DNA of 64,000 nucleotides from Weissella fangxianensis (lineage in GTDB: Bacteria; Bacillota; Bacilli; Lactobacillales; Lactobacillaceae). Position numbers and translations under genes: made by a program. Shown piece by piece: positions 26,027 to 34,582 of the stretch (position 1 is the stretch's first letter; each line of letters opens with the position of its first letter). Location: NCBI RefSeq assembly GCF_024718545.1, contig NZ_JAMXDB010000004.1, forward strand, positions 22,080 to 86,079, written 5' to 3'. Below the pieces are notes generated by a model. That model was not told the DNA's origin and did no database searches. It saw only the letters and a program-made list of their open reading frames with translations.

Positions 26027-26956
26027 ATGGCAAAAGAATTAACAGTAAAAGATTTATTGGATAATACTCGCCTGAAAATTGTGACAGGTGAAGAATACTT
26101 AGATCGCAAAATAACAACACCAGATATTTCAAGACCAGGTCTTGAAATGACGGGGTATTTTAACTATTATGCACCTGAGCGAATTCAGTTGATGGGGATT
26201 ACGGAAACGTCATTTTCTCAACGTATGAATCATTCAGAATTGTTACTGATTGCAAGAAAAATGATGCAGCCAAACACACCAACGTTTGTTGTATCAACCG
26301 GACGGGAGCTACCAGAAGAGTTTATGCAAGCGGCGCAGGAAAATCACATTCCGGTGCTTGCAACTGAATTAACATCGTCAAAAATATTAGCTAACATGAC
26401 TTACTTCTTAAGTGGTGGATTAGCTGAACGTCAGTCAGTACATGGTGTGCTGGTTGATGTCTTTGGTCTTGGCGTGTTGATTACTGGTGATTCAGGGGTT
26501 GGAAAATCAGAAACAGCATTAGAATTAGTACAACGTGGTCATCGTTTAATCGCTGATGATCGTGTTGATGTGTATGCGCAAGATGAAGAACGGTTGGTTG
26601 GGGAGCCACCAGCAATCTTACGTAACTTAATGGAATTACGTGGTGTTGGTATTATTGATGTCATGGATCTATTTGGAGCTGGTGCCGTACGCTCGCATGC
26701 AACGATCGCCTTTAATTTGCACCTTGCAAAGTGGCGTGATGATCAAGAAGTGGACCGTCTAGGTAATGGTGAAGAAGTTATTAACATCCAAGGCGTTGGA
26801 TTACCACGTTACGTGCTACCTGTTCAAGCAGGCCGTAATTTAGCCGTTCTAATTGAGACTGCTGCAAAAAACTTCCGTGCCAAGCAAATGGGATTCGATG
26901 CGACGGAAACATTTAATAATAATCTTAATAATCTAATTGCTGAAAATTCAAAGTAG
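26027..26956 (+). CDS. hprK: HPr kinase/phosphorylase
   Basis: Bifunctional sensor of 309 residues that phosphorylates HPr on Ser46 when glycolytic intermediates are high and removes the phosphate when Pi is high. The catalytic domain has Walker A GDSGVGKS (154-161), followed by ADDRVDV and the HprK signature region LRGVGIIDVMDLFGAGAVR. Its substrate HPr is encoded at 32249 with Ser46 intact, and cre sites occur near several genes here, so the CcpA circuit is mostly visible in this window. In many relatives lgt follows hprK; it is missing here. Confidence 0.95.
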   Translation: MAKELTVKDLLDNTRLKIVTGEEYLDRKITTPDISRPGLEMTGYFNYYAPERIQLMGITETSFSQRMNHSELLLIARKMMQPNTPTFVVSTGRELPEEFMQAAQENHIPVLATELTSSKILANMTYFLSGGLAERQSVHGVLVDVFGLGVLITGDSGVGKSETALELVQRGHRLIADDRVDVYAQDEERLVGEPPAILRNLMELRGVGIIDVMDLFGAGAVRSHATIAFNLHLAKWRDDQEVDRLGNGEEVINIQGVGLPRYVLPVQAGRNLAVLIETAAKNFRAKQMGFDATETFNNNLNNLIAENSK

Positions 26957-26996
26957 ATGACTAATACTGTGATGTAGCAGTCTGTTAATGATAAGA

Positions 26997-27024
26997 TTGC
27001 CAAGTTATTAGAATATGGTATTAT
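26997..27024 (+). promoter_or_regulatory. Promoter of gpsA-galU
   Basis: TTGCCA (26997-27002) and an extended -10 TGGTATTAT (TATTAT at 27019-27024) are spaced by 16 bp, about 40 nt before gpsA. Confidence 0.6.
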
Positions 27025-27063
27025 TATGATATTGTCGCTCATGCAATTAAAAGGAGGAATCTC

Positions 27064-28083
27064 GTGAGTAACGAAATTATTGCAGTTCTAGGTGCCGGCT
27101 CGTGGGGAACCGCACTGGCCAATGTTGCTGCTGAAAATGGGCATGACGTTCGTTTGTGGAGCCATCGAGCATCACAAGTGGCTGAAATCAATGAGACACA
27201 TCGAAATGCAAAATATTTAGGTGATAACCCATTAAATGATGGGATTGTTGGTTTTTCAGATATGCAATCTGCTGTACAGGATGCAGATATTGTGTTGAGC
27301 GTTGTGCCCACTAAGGCAACACGTGAAGTTGCCCAGAAACTAGTTACTGTCCTAGCAAACATAGACCACAGCGTTATTTTAATGGCTGCAACTAAGGGGC
27401 TAGAACCAGGCACATATAAGCGAGTATCAGAAATGCTTACTGAAGAAGTGCCTGCTAAGTACCTAAAGGGACTGGGTGTGATTTCAGGGCCTTCTCATGC
27501 TGAAGGGGTTATCAAACATGATCCAACTTTGGTTTCAGCGGCTAGCAAGAATGTTGCCGCTGCTGAAGAGGTTCAAGCGGCATTTAGTAACCAAGTATTT
27601 CGTGTGTATACTAACACTGATGTAATCGGTGCCGAAATTGGTGGTGCGTTAAAGAACGTTATTGCTATCGGGGCTGGTGCCTTAGCAAGCCTGGGCTATG
27701 ATGCAAACGCCAAAGCAGCCTTGTTTACCCGCGGTTTAGCTGAAATTAGTCGTTTAGGGCAAGCCTTTGGGGCTAATCCGATTACCTTTATGGGGTTGTC
27801 TGGTGTGGGGGATTTATTTGCCACGGCTACTTCAGTACATTCTCGAAATTTTCGAGCGGGTGTACAATTAGGTGAAGGTAAAAAACTACCAGATGTTATT
27901 GAAGATATGGGGATGGTTATTGAAGGCATTTCAACAACCAAAGTTGCACATGAATTAGCACAAAAGAAACATATTGAAATGCCAATTACATCGGCAGTGT
28001 ATCGTGTACTTTATGAAAACGTAGATGTTAAAGAAGCGATTCAAACATTAATGGGACGTCCAGTCTCGCAAGAAGGGAAGTAA
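27064..28083 (+). CDS. gpsA: Glycerol-3-phosphate dehydrogenase [NAD(P)+]
   Basis: Cytosolic enzyme of 339 residues that reduces dihydroxyacetone phosphate to sn-glycerol-3-phosphate for membrane lipids and for the LTA backbone. The dinucleotide motif [10 protein letters not shown] is at 11-20, the catalytic Lys region [16 protein letters not shown] and the [16 protein letters not shown] motif are present. It starts with GTG after AGGAGG. galU follows after 7 nt, tying lipid precursor and UDP-glucose supply together. Confidence 0.95.
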   Translation: MSNEIIAVLGAGSWGTALANVAAENGHDVRLWSHRASQVAEINETHRNAKYLGDNPLNDGIVGFSDMQSAVQDADIVLSVVPTKATREVAQKLVTVLANIDHSVILMAATKGLEPGTYKRVSEMLTEEVPAKYLKGLGVISGPSHAEGVIKHDPTLVSAASKNVAAAEEVQAAFSNQVFRVYTNTDVIGAEIGGALKNVIAIGAGALASLGYDANAKAALFTRGLAEISRLGQAFGANPITFMGLSGVGDLFATATSVHSRNFRAGVQLGEGKKLPDVIEDMGMVIEGISTTKVAHELAQKKHIEMPITSAVYRVLYENVDVKEAIQTLMGRPVSQEGK

Positions 28084-28090
28084 ATTAATC

Positions 28091-28966
28091 ATGAAACCAG
28101 TACGTAAAGCGATTATTCCAGCAGCAGGATTAGGAACACGTTTTTTGCCTGCAACGAAAGCATTAGCAAAAGAAATGTTGCCAATCGTTGATAAGCCAAC
28201 TATCCAATTCATTATTGAGGAAGCTTTGGCATCAGGAATTGAGGATATTGTCATCGTTGATGGTAAGTCAAAACGCTCAATTGAGGATCATTTTGATTCA
28301 AATCCTGAATTAGAAAATAACTTACGTGAAAAGGGTAAGGACGAGTTACTAAAGATTGTTCAAGAGACAACGGATATTAACTTGTACTTTATTCGTCAAT
28401 CACATCCTCGTGGTTTAGGTGATGCTGTATTGACTGCTAAGTCATTTATCGGCGATGAGCCATTTGTTGTGATGTTGGGTGATGATTTGATGAGTGATGA
28501 GGAGCCTTTGACAAAGCAACTGATTGATCGTTATAACACAACTGGTGAATCAACTTTGGCTGTTATGAAGGTGCCTCACGACCAAGTATCTGAATATGGT
28601 GTGATTGCCCCTGAAAAAGAAGTTGAAGAGGGTCTACACCAGGTTAACACCTTCGTTGAGAAGCCAAAGCCAGACGATGCCCCATCTGATTTGGCAATTA
28701 TCGGTCGTTATCTACTAACTCCTGAAATCTTTGAAGAACTTGAGAAGACTGAACCAGGTAAGGGTAACGAAATCCAATTAACTGATGCAATTGATTCATT
28801 AAACAAGCGTCAACATGTTTATGCGCATGAATTTAAGGGTAGCCGTTACGATATTGGATCAAAGATTGGTTTCTTAACGACAAACATTGAATTTGGTCTA
28901 AAGCACCCACAAACAAGTGAAGATTTGAAAGCATATATCAAAGAATTAGCCGCTAAATTAGACTAA
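28091..28966 (+). CDS. galU: UTP-glucose-1-phosphate uridylyltransferase
   Basis: Cytoplasmic enzyme of 291 residues making UDP-glucose from UTP and glucose-1-phosphate. The nucleotide-binding N-terminus ([22 protein letters not shown]) and the [12 protein letters not shown] and FVEKP motifs are typical. UDP-glucose feeds the glycolipid glycosyltransferases at 57.5-59.8 kb and the Leloir pathway. Cotranscribed with gpsA; a terminator follows. Confidence 0.95.
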   Translation: MKPVRKAIIPAAGLGTRFLPATKALAKEMLPIVDKPTIQFIIEEALASGIEDIVIVDGKSKRSIEDHFDSNPELENNLREKGKDELLKIVQETTDINLYFIRQSHPRGLGDAVLTAKSFIGDEPFVVMLGDDLMSDEEPLTKQLIDRYNTTGESTLAVMKVPHDQVSEYGVIAPEKEVEEGLHQVNTFVEKPKPDDAPSDLAIIGRYLLTPEIFEELEKTEPGKGNEIQLTDAIDSLNKRQHVYAHEFKGSRYDIGSKIGFLTTNIEFGLKHPQTSEDLKAYIKELAAKLD

Positions 28967-28988
28967 TCAATGATGTATTAATAATGAT

Positions 28989-29026
28989 AACTGCAAGTTT
29001 TCGGCATCTGTTAACTTGCAGTTTTT
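28989..29026 (+). terminator. Terminator after galU
   Basis: AACTGCAAGTT (28989-28999) pairs perfectly with AACTTGCAGTT (29013-29023), then a T run. Confidence 0.87.
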
Positions 29027-29138
29027 ATTTACAAAAAGTAAGCAAAAAAGCTTGCTTTCTAAGTCAAAGAATGTAAAATAATGTAGTAGAAAGTCGAGAA
29101 GACAATAATGAGCAAGTACTTGAAGGGGAGGTGTTGTT

Positions 29139-30092
29139 ATGACCCAACACTATGACACAATAATTTTAGGTGCAGGTCCTGGTGGCATGACGGCGGCAAC
29201 GTATGCTTCACGTGCAAACCTATCTGTACTGATGATTGATCGCGGGATATACGGTGGTCAAATGAATAACACAGCTGAGGTAGAAAACTATCCTGGCTTC
29301 AATAGTGTGTTAGGCCCAGATCTTTCTGAAAAGATGTACCAATCTTCAACACAATTTGGTGCTGAATATGCTTTTGGAACAGTTCTACATGTCCAAGCAC
29401 AAGATGATGGATCATGGCGTGTTGTGACAGATATGGACGAATATACGACTAACTCAGTGATTGTCGCTACTGGTTCTGATTATAAGAAACTAGCCGTACC
29501 CGGTGAAGATGACTATTCAGGTCGCGGTGTATCTTACTGTGCGGTTTGTGATGGTGCGTTCTTCCGTGGCCAACATGTTATTGTTGTTGGTGGTGGTGAT
29601 TCTGCAGTTGAAGAAGCAACTTATTTGGCTGGCTTGGCCGATAAGGTAACTGTTTTTCATCGTCGAGATAAATTAAGAGCACAACAAATCTTACAAGAGC
29701 GCGCTTTTGCCAACGATAAAATTGAATTTGTTTGGAATACTGAAGTTGAAGAAATTTTAGGTGATGATAAAAAAGTTACAGGTGTGCGCGTGCATAACAA
29801 TGTAACTAATGAAGTTTATACGGTTGATGCTGCCGGCGTCTTTATTTACGTTGGCGTGTTACCAGTTTCAGATGTTGTCGCTGATTTGGGTATTACAAAT
29901 GAGCGTGGTTGGATCGAAACAAACGAACGTATGGAAACAGCCTTACCTGGTATTTATGCACTGGGAGATGTTCGTGAAAAAGAATTACGACAGATTACAA
30001 CAGCCGTTGGTGATGCCGCAATTGCTGGACAAAATGTTTTTTCATATAATGAAAATTTCAAACTAAAACAGCAGAAAATGACAGAAGCATAA
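29139..30092 (+). CDS. trxB: Thioredoxin reductase
   Basis: Flavoprotein of 317 residues that passes electrons from NADPH to thioredoxin. The FAD motif GAGPGGMTAA is at 11-20, the redox pair CAVC at 134-137 and the NADPH motif GGGDSAVEEA follows. The last segment (GIYALGDVRE) is the second FAD motif. In aerotolerant lactic acid bacteria lacking glutathione reduction this is a main thiol repair enzyme. Its neighbours are galU upstream and a histidine phosphatase downstream, each behind its own terminator. Confidence 0.95.
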   Translation: MTQHYDTIILGAGPGGMTAATYASRANLSVLMIDRGIYGGQMNNTAEVENYPGFNSVLGPDLSEKMYQSSTQFGAEYAFGTVLHVQAQDDGSWRVVTDMDEYTTNSVIVATGSDYKKLAVPGEDDYSGRGVSYCAVCDGAFFRGQHVIVVGGGDSAVEEATYLAGLADKVTVFHRRDKLRAQQILQERAFANDKIEFVWNTEVEEILGDDKKVTGVRVHNNVTNEVYTVDAAGVFIYVGVLPVSDVVADLGITNERGWIETNERMETALPGIYALGDVREKELRQITTAVGDAAIAGQNVFSYNENFKLKQQKMTEA

Positions 30093-30110
30093 GGTAGTGA
30101 TTTGAGTGAG

Positions 30111-30147
30111 GTTGAGACAATGTTTTGTCTCAACTTTTCTTTTTTAC
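30111..30147 (+). terminator. Terminator after trxB
   Basis: GTTGAGACAA (30111-30120) pairs perfectly with TTGTCTCAAC (30125-30134), followed by a T-rich run. GAGAC-type hairpin. Confidence 0.85.
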
Positions 30148-30163
30148 TAATTGAGGGGGAAAT

Positions 30164-30778
30164 ATGACAACTTTTTATTTTGTGCGTCATGGCCAGACTT
30201 TGGCCAATGCCGCTGGACTAAAACAAGGACAGATCAATTCGGATATCACTTACTTAGATGATACCGGCAGGCGACAAGTTAATGAGTTGGCCAAGCATTT
30301 TGATATTAGTTTTGCAGATGCTTTAGTGATCAGTCCTTTACATAGAACTGCACAAACTGCGGATATTCTAAATGAAGTGGCAGGCATACCGATTAGAACA
30401 GATGAACGGGTGTTAGAAATTTCATATGGTGAATGGGATGGTAAGCAAAATCAGCAGCTAATAGCTGATTTTCCGGATGTTTTTAATCCGGTCTTGCATG
30501 ATGTGACAGAGAATTATACAAAATATGCCGTCACTGGTGAAACATTTTCGCAAGTTGTTAACAGGATAAATCTTTTTTTAAATGAAGAGACCAAACAAAA
30601 TCCCGATGGTCAAATTATTGTTGTTACTCATGGATTTACCATTAAGGCAGTATTAATGGCGACTTTTGGTATGAATCAAGTAACCAATAATATACCGGAA
30701 CCAAATAACGCTAGTGTGACTAAGCTAAAGCAAACCGCTAATGGCGATCGTTATTTGTACTATTTCAATCGTAATTAG
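30164..30778 (+). CDS. Histidine phosphatase (phosphoglycerate-mutase-like) family protein
   Basis: Branch-2-type histidine phosphatase of 204 residues. The catalytic RHG motif is at 8-10 (FVRHGQT), the second Arg in SPLHRTAQTA, the acid Glu in ISYGEWDG and the second His in VVTHGFTIKA. The family includes phosphoglycerate mutases, cofactor-type phosphatases and broad-specificity enzymes. Length and the motif between do not let me pick a substrate. Not a true GpmA (about 230-250 residues). GAGGGGGA lies before the ATG. Confidence 0.85.
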   Translation: MTTFYFVRHGQTLANAAGLKQGQINSDITYLDDTGRRQVNELAKHFDISFADALVISPLHRTAQTADILNEVAGIPIRTDERVLEISYGEWDGKQNQQLIADFPDVFNPVLHDVTENYTKYAVTGETFSQVVNRINLFLNEETKQNPDGQIIVVTHGFTIKAVLMATFGMNQVTNNIPEPNNASVTKLKQTANGDRYLYYFNRN

Positions 30779-30873
30779 AGATAGAAGATGCTTTTTTAGT
30801 AAAATATTAATGTCTTTTTGTGGTGAGCATGCGTATAATAATTTTTGAATAGTAATTAGGAGGAGAGCAAAGC

Positions 30874-31845
30874 ATGGCGCAAGGCGTAAAAATTGTTGCT
30901 TCATCTCATTATGTTCCCCAAGATATTGTGACCAACGATGATTTGGCTACAATTATGGATACAAATGATGAATGGATTCAAGTACATACGGGAATCAAGA
31001 CTCGGCATGTTTCGTTACAGGGAGAAAATACGTCGGATCTAGCCACCAAGGCGGCGCAACAAGCGCTTGCTCAAACAGCGCTTGCACCAGCGGATATTGG
31101 ACTAATCATTGTAACGACATTTACACCTGATGGTTTAGCACCATCAACTGCAGCATTAGTACAAAGAAATTTGCAGGCTGAAAATGCTTGGGCATATGAT
31201 ATTTCGACGGCATGTGCGGGATTTATTTTTGGCTTGAGTACAGCTGACAAATTTTTAAAAGCTGGTACAGCAAAATATGCGTTAGTCATATCCGCTGAAG
31301 TTAACTCTAAGATGATGGATTTTAAGGATCGTGCCTCATCAGTCTTTTTTGGGGATGGTGCGGGTGCATTCATATTAGAGGCTAGTGAACAGTCACTCCT
31401 GATGGCAGAGGAAATGCATACAATTGGTAATGAGGAAGTGGTGCACTCCGGTATTATTCAGCCATTACATGAACTTTCTGCTGATAACTACCCAAAGACA
31501 ACGGCTTTTCATCAGGAAGGGCGTCAAGTATTTAATGAAGTTGAACGATTGATTCCTGACCATATTATCAATTTTTTGCAGCAAAATGGATTGGAACCAG
31601 CGGATGTTGATTATTTTATTCCGCATCAAGCTAATCTCAGAATTATTGAAATGATTGCAAAAAAATTGGGGCAACCAATGGATAAATTTGTGACGAATGT
31701 GACTAAATATGGGAATACATCGTCAGCAGGGATTGCCATGGGATTGGCTGAATTGCGCCAAAATACTGTATTGACAGGCAAAAAGGTGTTATTAACGGGA
31801 TTTGGTGCCGGATTTACATATGGTAGTGTCTTGTGCCAATTTTAA
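30874..31845 (+). CDS. fabH: Beta-ketoacyl-ACP synthase III
   Basis: Thiolase-fold enzyme of 323 residues that condenses acetyl-CoA with malonyl-ACP to start fatty-acid synthesis. The complete triad is seen: C114 (STACAGF), H251 (IPHQANLR) and N281 (YGNTSSAG). In relatives fabH usually lies in the fab gene cluster. Here it stands alone before ptsHI with only a small conserved ORF between. It may be a second copy or a relocated single copy. AGGAGGAGAG precedes the ATG. Confidence 0.92.
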   Translation: MAQGVKIVASSHYVPQDIVTNDDLATIMDTNDEWIQVHTGIKTRHVSLQGENTSDLATKAAQQALAQTALAPADIGLIIVTTFTPDGLAPSTAALVQRNLQAENAWAYDISTACAGFIFGLSTADKFLKAGTAKYALVISAEVNSKMMDFKDRASSVFFGDGAGAFILEASEQSLLMAEEMHTIGNEEVVHSGIIQPLHELSADNYPKTTAFHQEGRQVFNEVERLIPDHIINFLQQNGLEPADVDYFIPHQANLRIIEMIAKKLGQPMDKFVTNVTKYGNTSSAGIAMGLAELRQNTVLTGKKVLLTGFGAGFTYGSVLCQF

Positions 31846-31877
31846 TTATAGCTGTATAATATAAATGAGGAGGCAGA

Positions 31878-32063
31878 ATGGACTATAGTCAGATGTTAGA
31901 ACAACTAAGATCAGGTGAATTAGATAAATTTGTGGTCACTTCAAAAGAGTTTTCTGATTTTTATGTTGTATGGCGCGATTATCCCTATCAAAATGCGATT
32001 AGGGGAACTGCCGAACGTGGTGGTATAATTACATATACAGCAAAAGATGACGAAGCATCATAG
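31878..32063 (+). CDS. Small protein of unknown function, 61 aa
   Basis: I do not recognise this small soluble protein. GAGGAGG, 4-5 nt before its ATG, is an excellent ribosome site and supports it as real. It starts MDYSQMLEQLRSGELDKF, and ends acidic (AKDDEAS). It is 32 nt after fabH and probably on the same transcript; ptsH has its own promoter 60 nt later. Confidence 0.7.
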   Translation: MDYSQMLEQLRSGELDKFVVTSKEFSDFYVVWRDYPYQNAIRGTAERGGIITYTAKDDEAS

Positions 32064-32113
32064 AATAAAATTTATAGCTTAATAATTACAAATTGTATTT
32101 TATGAAAAAAATA

Positions 32114-32151
32114 TGTAAGCGCTTGCTAATATATCTTATACCTGATAGAAT
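32114..32151 (+). promoter_or_regulatory. ptsHI promoter with overlapping cre site
   Basis: TTGCTA (32123-32128) and TAGAAT (32146-32151) have a 17-bp spacer. TGTAAGCGCTTGCTA (32114-32128) is a strong cre-like operator that covers the -35. CcpA bound there should block or tune ptsHI transcription, closing a feedback loop through HPr. Confidence 0.75.
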
Positions 32152-32248
32152 GAATGCATGAAGGTTGGTTATATTTGATTGTTGAAAGCATAATTTAACT
32201 TAACCCAAAGTAAAAGAATAATATTTAAATTTAGAGGAGATTATCACC

Positions 32249-32515
32249 ATGGAATCACGCGAATTTCACATTGTAGCCGAAACTGGTATTCATGCTCGCC
32301 CAGCAACTTTGTTGGTACAAGCAGCTTCAAAGTTCTCATCAAATGTTACGTTGTCATACCAAGGTAAGGACGTTAACTTGAAGTCAATCATGGGTGTTAT
32401 GTCACTAGGTGTTGGTCAAAATGTCGATGTTAAGATTTCTGCTGAAGGTGATGACGAGGCCGATGCCTTATCAGCTATTGCAGAAACAATGTCAGCAGAA
32501 GGTTTGACAGACTAG
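32249..32515 (+). CDS. ptsH: Phosphocarrier protein HPr
   Basis: PTS phosphocarrier of 88 residues. H15 (GIHARPA) takes phosphate from Enzyme I and S46 ([11 protein letters not shown]) is the site for HPr kinase; both are intact, so it can serve both sugar transport and CcpA signalling. Strong codon bias. AGGAGA precedes the ATG. It lies 39 nt before ptsI. Confidence 0.97.
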   Translation: MESREFHIVAETGIHARPATLLVQAASKFSSNVTLSYQGKDVNLKSIMGVMSLGVGQNVDVKISAEGDDEADALSAIAETMSAEGLTD

Positions 32516-32554
32516 TTTCGTAGATTAAGTTAAACAGGTTCTAGGGGAAATAGA

Positions 32555-34282
32555 ATGACTAATAAAATTACCGGAATTGCTGCATCAAATGGTGTTGCAA
32601 TTGCAAAAGCTTATAAGTTAGTTGACCCTGATCTGTCTTTTGAGACTCGCACAATCGACGATACTCAAGGTGAGAAAGACCGCATTAGTGCGGCCTTTTT
32701 GTCTTCAAAGGCAGATTTGGAAAAAATTCGTACAAAAGCTGAAGAGTCAATGGGTGCTGATGAGGCCGAGGTGTTCACAGCACACATTATGGTCACTGAA
32801 GATCCGGAGCTTTTGAGCAATATTAATGATAAGATTGATAGCGACAAAACGAATGCCGAGGCAGCCTTGGTGGCGGTGACAGATATGTTTATTGGCATGT
32901 TTGAGAGTATGGCAGATGATAATCCATATATGGCTGAACGTGCTGCTGATATTCGCGATGTGACTAAGCGTGTGTTAAGTCATTTGCTTGGCAAGGAATT
33001 ACCAAATCCTGCGTTGATCAACGAAGAAGTGGTTATTGTTGCCAAAGACATGACGCCTTCGGATACAGCACAGCTAGACCGTCGTTATGTGAAAGGGTTT
33101 ATCACAAATGTTGGTGGTCGTACAGCACACGCTGCGATTATGGCCCGTACTTTGGAAATCCCAGCAATTGTTGGTTCTGAGGTTGCTACTGATGAAATTA
33201 CTGATGGTGATACCGTTGTCTTAGACGGTTTAGATGGTCTAGCATTAGTAAATCCAACAGCTGATGAGATGACTGCCTACCAAGCGAAGGGCAATCAATA
33301 TGCTGCTAAAAAGGCTGCGTGGGCTAAGTTGAAAAACGAGAAGTCGGTTTCAGCTGATGGCAAAGAGTTTGTCATTGGGGCAAACATTGGTACGCCAAAG
33401 GACCTTGATGGTGTGACCGATAATGGTGCTGAAGGTGTTGGTCTATATCGTACCGAATTTTTGTACATGGATTCGACTGAATTACCAACCGAAGAGGATC
33501 AATTTGAATCATACAAAAAGGTTCTTAAGAATATGGATGGTAAGCCAGTGACAGTTCGTACAATGGATATTGGTGGAGATAAGCATTTGCCATACTTACC
33601 ATTACCTGAGGAAGAAAATCCTTTCTTAGGATATCGAGCTATTCGTATATCTCTCGATCGAGATGATATTTTCCGTACCCAGTTACGGGCGTTATTACGA
33701 GCGTCAGTTTATGGACAACTATGGATCATGTTCCCAATGGTGGCAACATTGCCAGAATTCCGTGCTGCTCGTGATATCTTTAATGAGGAAAAAGCCAAAT
33801 TAATTGCTGAAGGTACTCAAGTATCAGATGATATTAAGCTTGGTATCATGATCGAAATTCCGGCAGCTGCAGTTTTGGCAGATAAGTTTGCGCAAGAAGT
33901 GGACTTTTTCTCAATTGGAACGAATGACTTGATTGGGTACTCGATGGCAGCAGATCGTGGTAATGACCGCATATCATACTTGTACCAGCCATATAATCCA
34001 TCAATTTTACGCTTAGTAAAGAATGTGATTGATTCTGCGCATAAGTATGGTAAGTTTGCTGCAATGTGTGGTGAGATGGCAGGTGACCCAGTTGCACTAC
34101 CAATTCTTGTTGGTATGGGACTAGACGAATTCTCGATGTCGGCAACTTCTATCTTGCAAGCACGTTCTTTGATGAAACAATTAGATACAAAAGATATGGC
34201 AAAATTAGCTGAGAAAGCTGTAGATGCCGAAACAAATGATGAAGTTGTTGCTTTAGTGAAAGCTAATGTTACAGCCGACTAG
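32555..34282 (+). CDS. ptsI: PTS Enzyme I
   Basis: Phosphoenolpyruvate:HPr phosphotransferase of 575 residues. The phosphorylated H192 is in [18 protein letters not shown], the PEP-binding barrel has [13 protein letters not shown] and the active-site Cys in MCGEMAGDP. Length is standard. Present with ptsH, so the strain keeps a working general PTS even though a heterofermenter may use non-PTS glucose uptake such as the GlcU-like protein. Confidence 0.96.
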   Translation: MTNKITGIAASNGVAIAKAYKLVDPDLSFETRTIDDTQGEKDRISAAFLSSKADLEKIRTKAEESMGADEAEVFTAHIMVTEDPELLSNINDKIDSDKTNAEAALVAVTDMFIGMFESMADDNPYMAERAADIRDVTKRVLSHLLGKELPNPALINEEVVIVAKDMTPSDTAQLDRRYVKGFITNVGGRTAHAAIMARTLEIPAIVGSEVATDEITDGDTVVLDGLDGLALVNPTADEMTAYQAKGNQYAAKKAAWAKLKNEKSVSADGKEFVIGANIGTPKDLDGVTDNGAEGVGLYRTEFLYMDSTELPTEEDQFESYKKVLKNMDGKPVTVRTMDIGGDKHLPYLPLPEEENPFLGYRAIRISLDRDDIFRTQLRALLRASVYGQLWIMFPMVATLPEFRAARDIFNEEKAKLIAEGTQVSDDIKLGIMIEIPAAAVLADKFAQEVDFFSIGTNDLIGYSMAADRGNDRISYLYQPYNPSILRLVKNVIDSAHKYGKFAAMCGEMAGDPVALPILVGMGLDEFSMSATSILQARSLMKQLDTKDMAKLAEKAVDAETNDEVVALVKANVTAD

Positions 34283-34298
34283 TTGATAAAAAATTGTG

Positions 34299-34328
34299 AG
34301 AGCGATCAGAAATGGTTGTTCTTTTTTT
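34299..34328 (+). terminator. Terminator after ptsI
   Basis: AGAGCGATC (34299-34307) pairs with GGTTGTTCT (34314-34322) through several G-U pairs; seven T follow. Confidence 0.65.
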
Positions 34329-34406
34329 GTGCGCTGTTTGTCTTGGAGAGGTTATGTGATGAGAAACTGTTAACGGTAACATGAAATGACTAAAAGTATA
34401 TTATTA

Positions 34407-34502
34407 TATAATTCAGTGAAAGTTATCTATATGTAATGAACGGTAAATAGGTATTGTTTTAGTATTTTTTAATGAGTGAAAATATTGTGAAAGCGTTTTC
34501 TT
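34407..34502 (+). promoter_or_regulatory. Alpha-glucosidase regulatory region with cre site
   Basis: A TATAAT is at 34407-34412 with no clear -35. TGAAAGCGTTTTCTT (34488-34502) closely matches the cre consensus and lies between this -10 and the start codon, where bound CcpA would be a roadblock. The rest of the 300-bp gap between ptsI and the gene shows only the ptsI terminator. Confidence 0.6.
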
Positions 34503-34582
34503 AAAATGCTGATTTTATATTGAATATTTGATTGGCCTCATATATGCTAAACCCATCAATGAATAACTGGGGGAATAGACAA

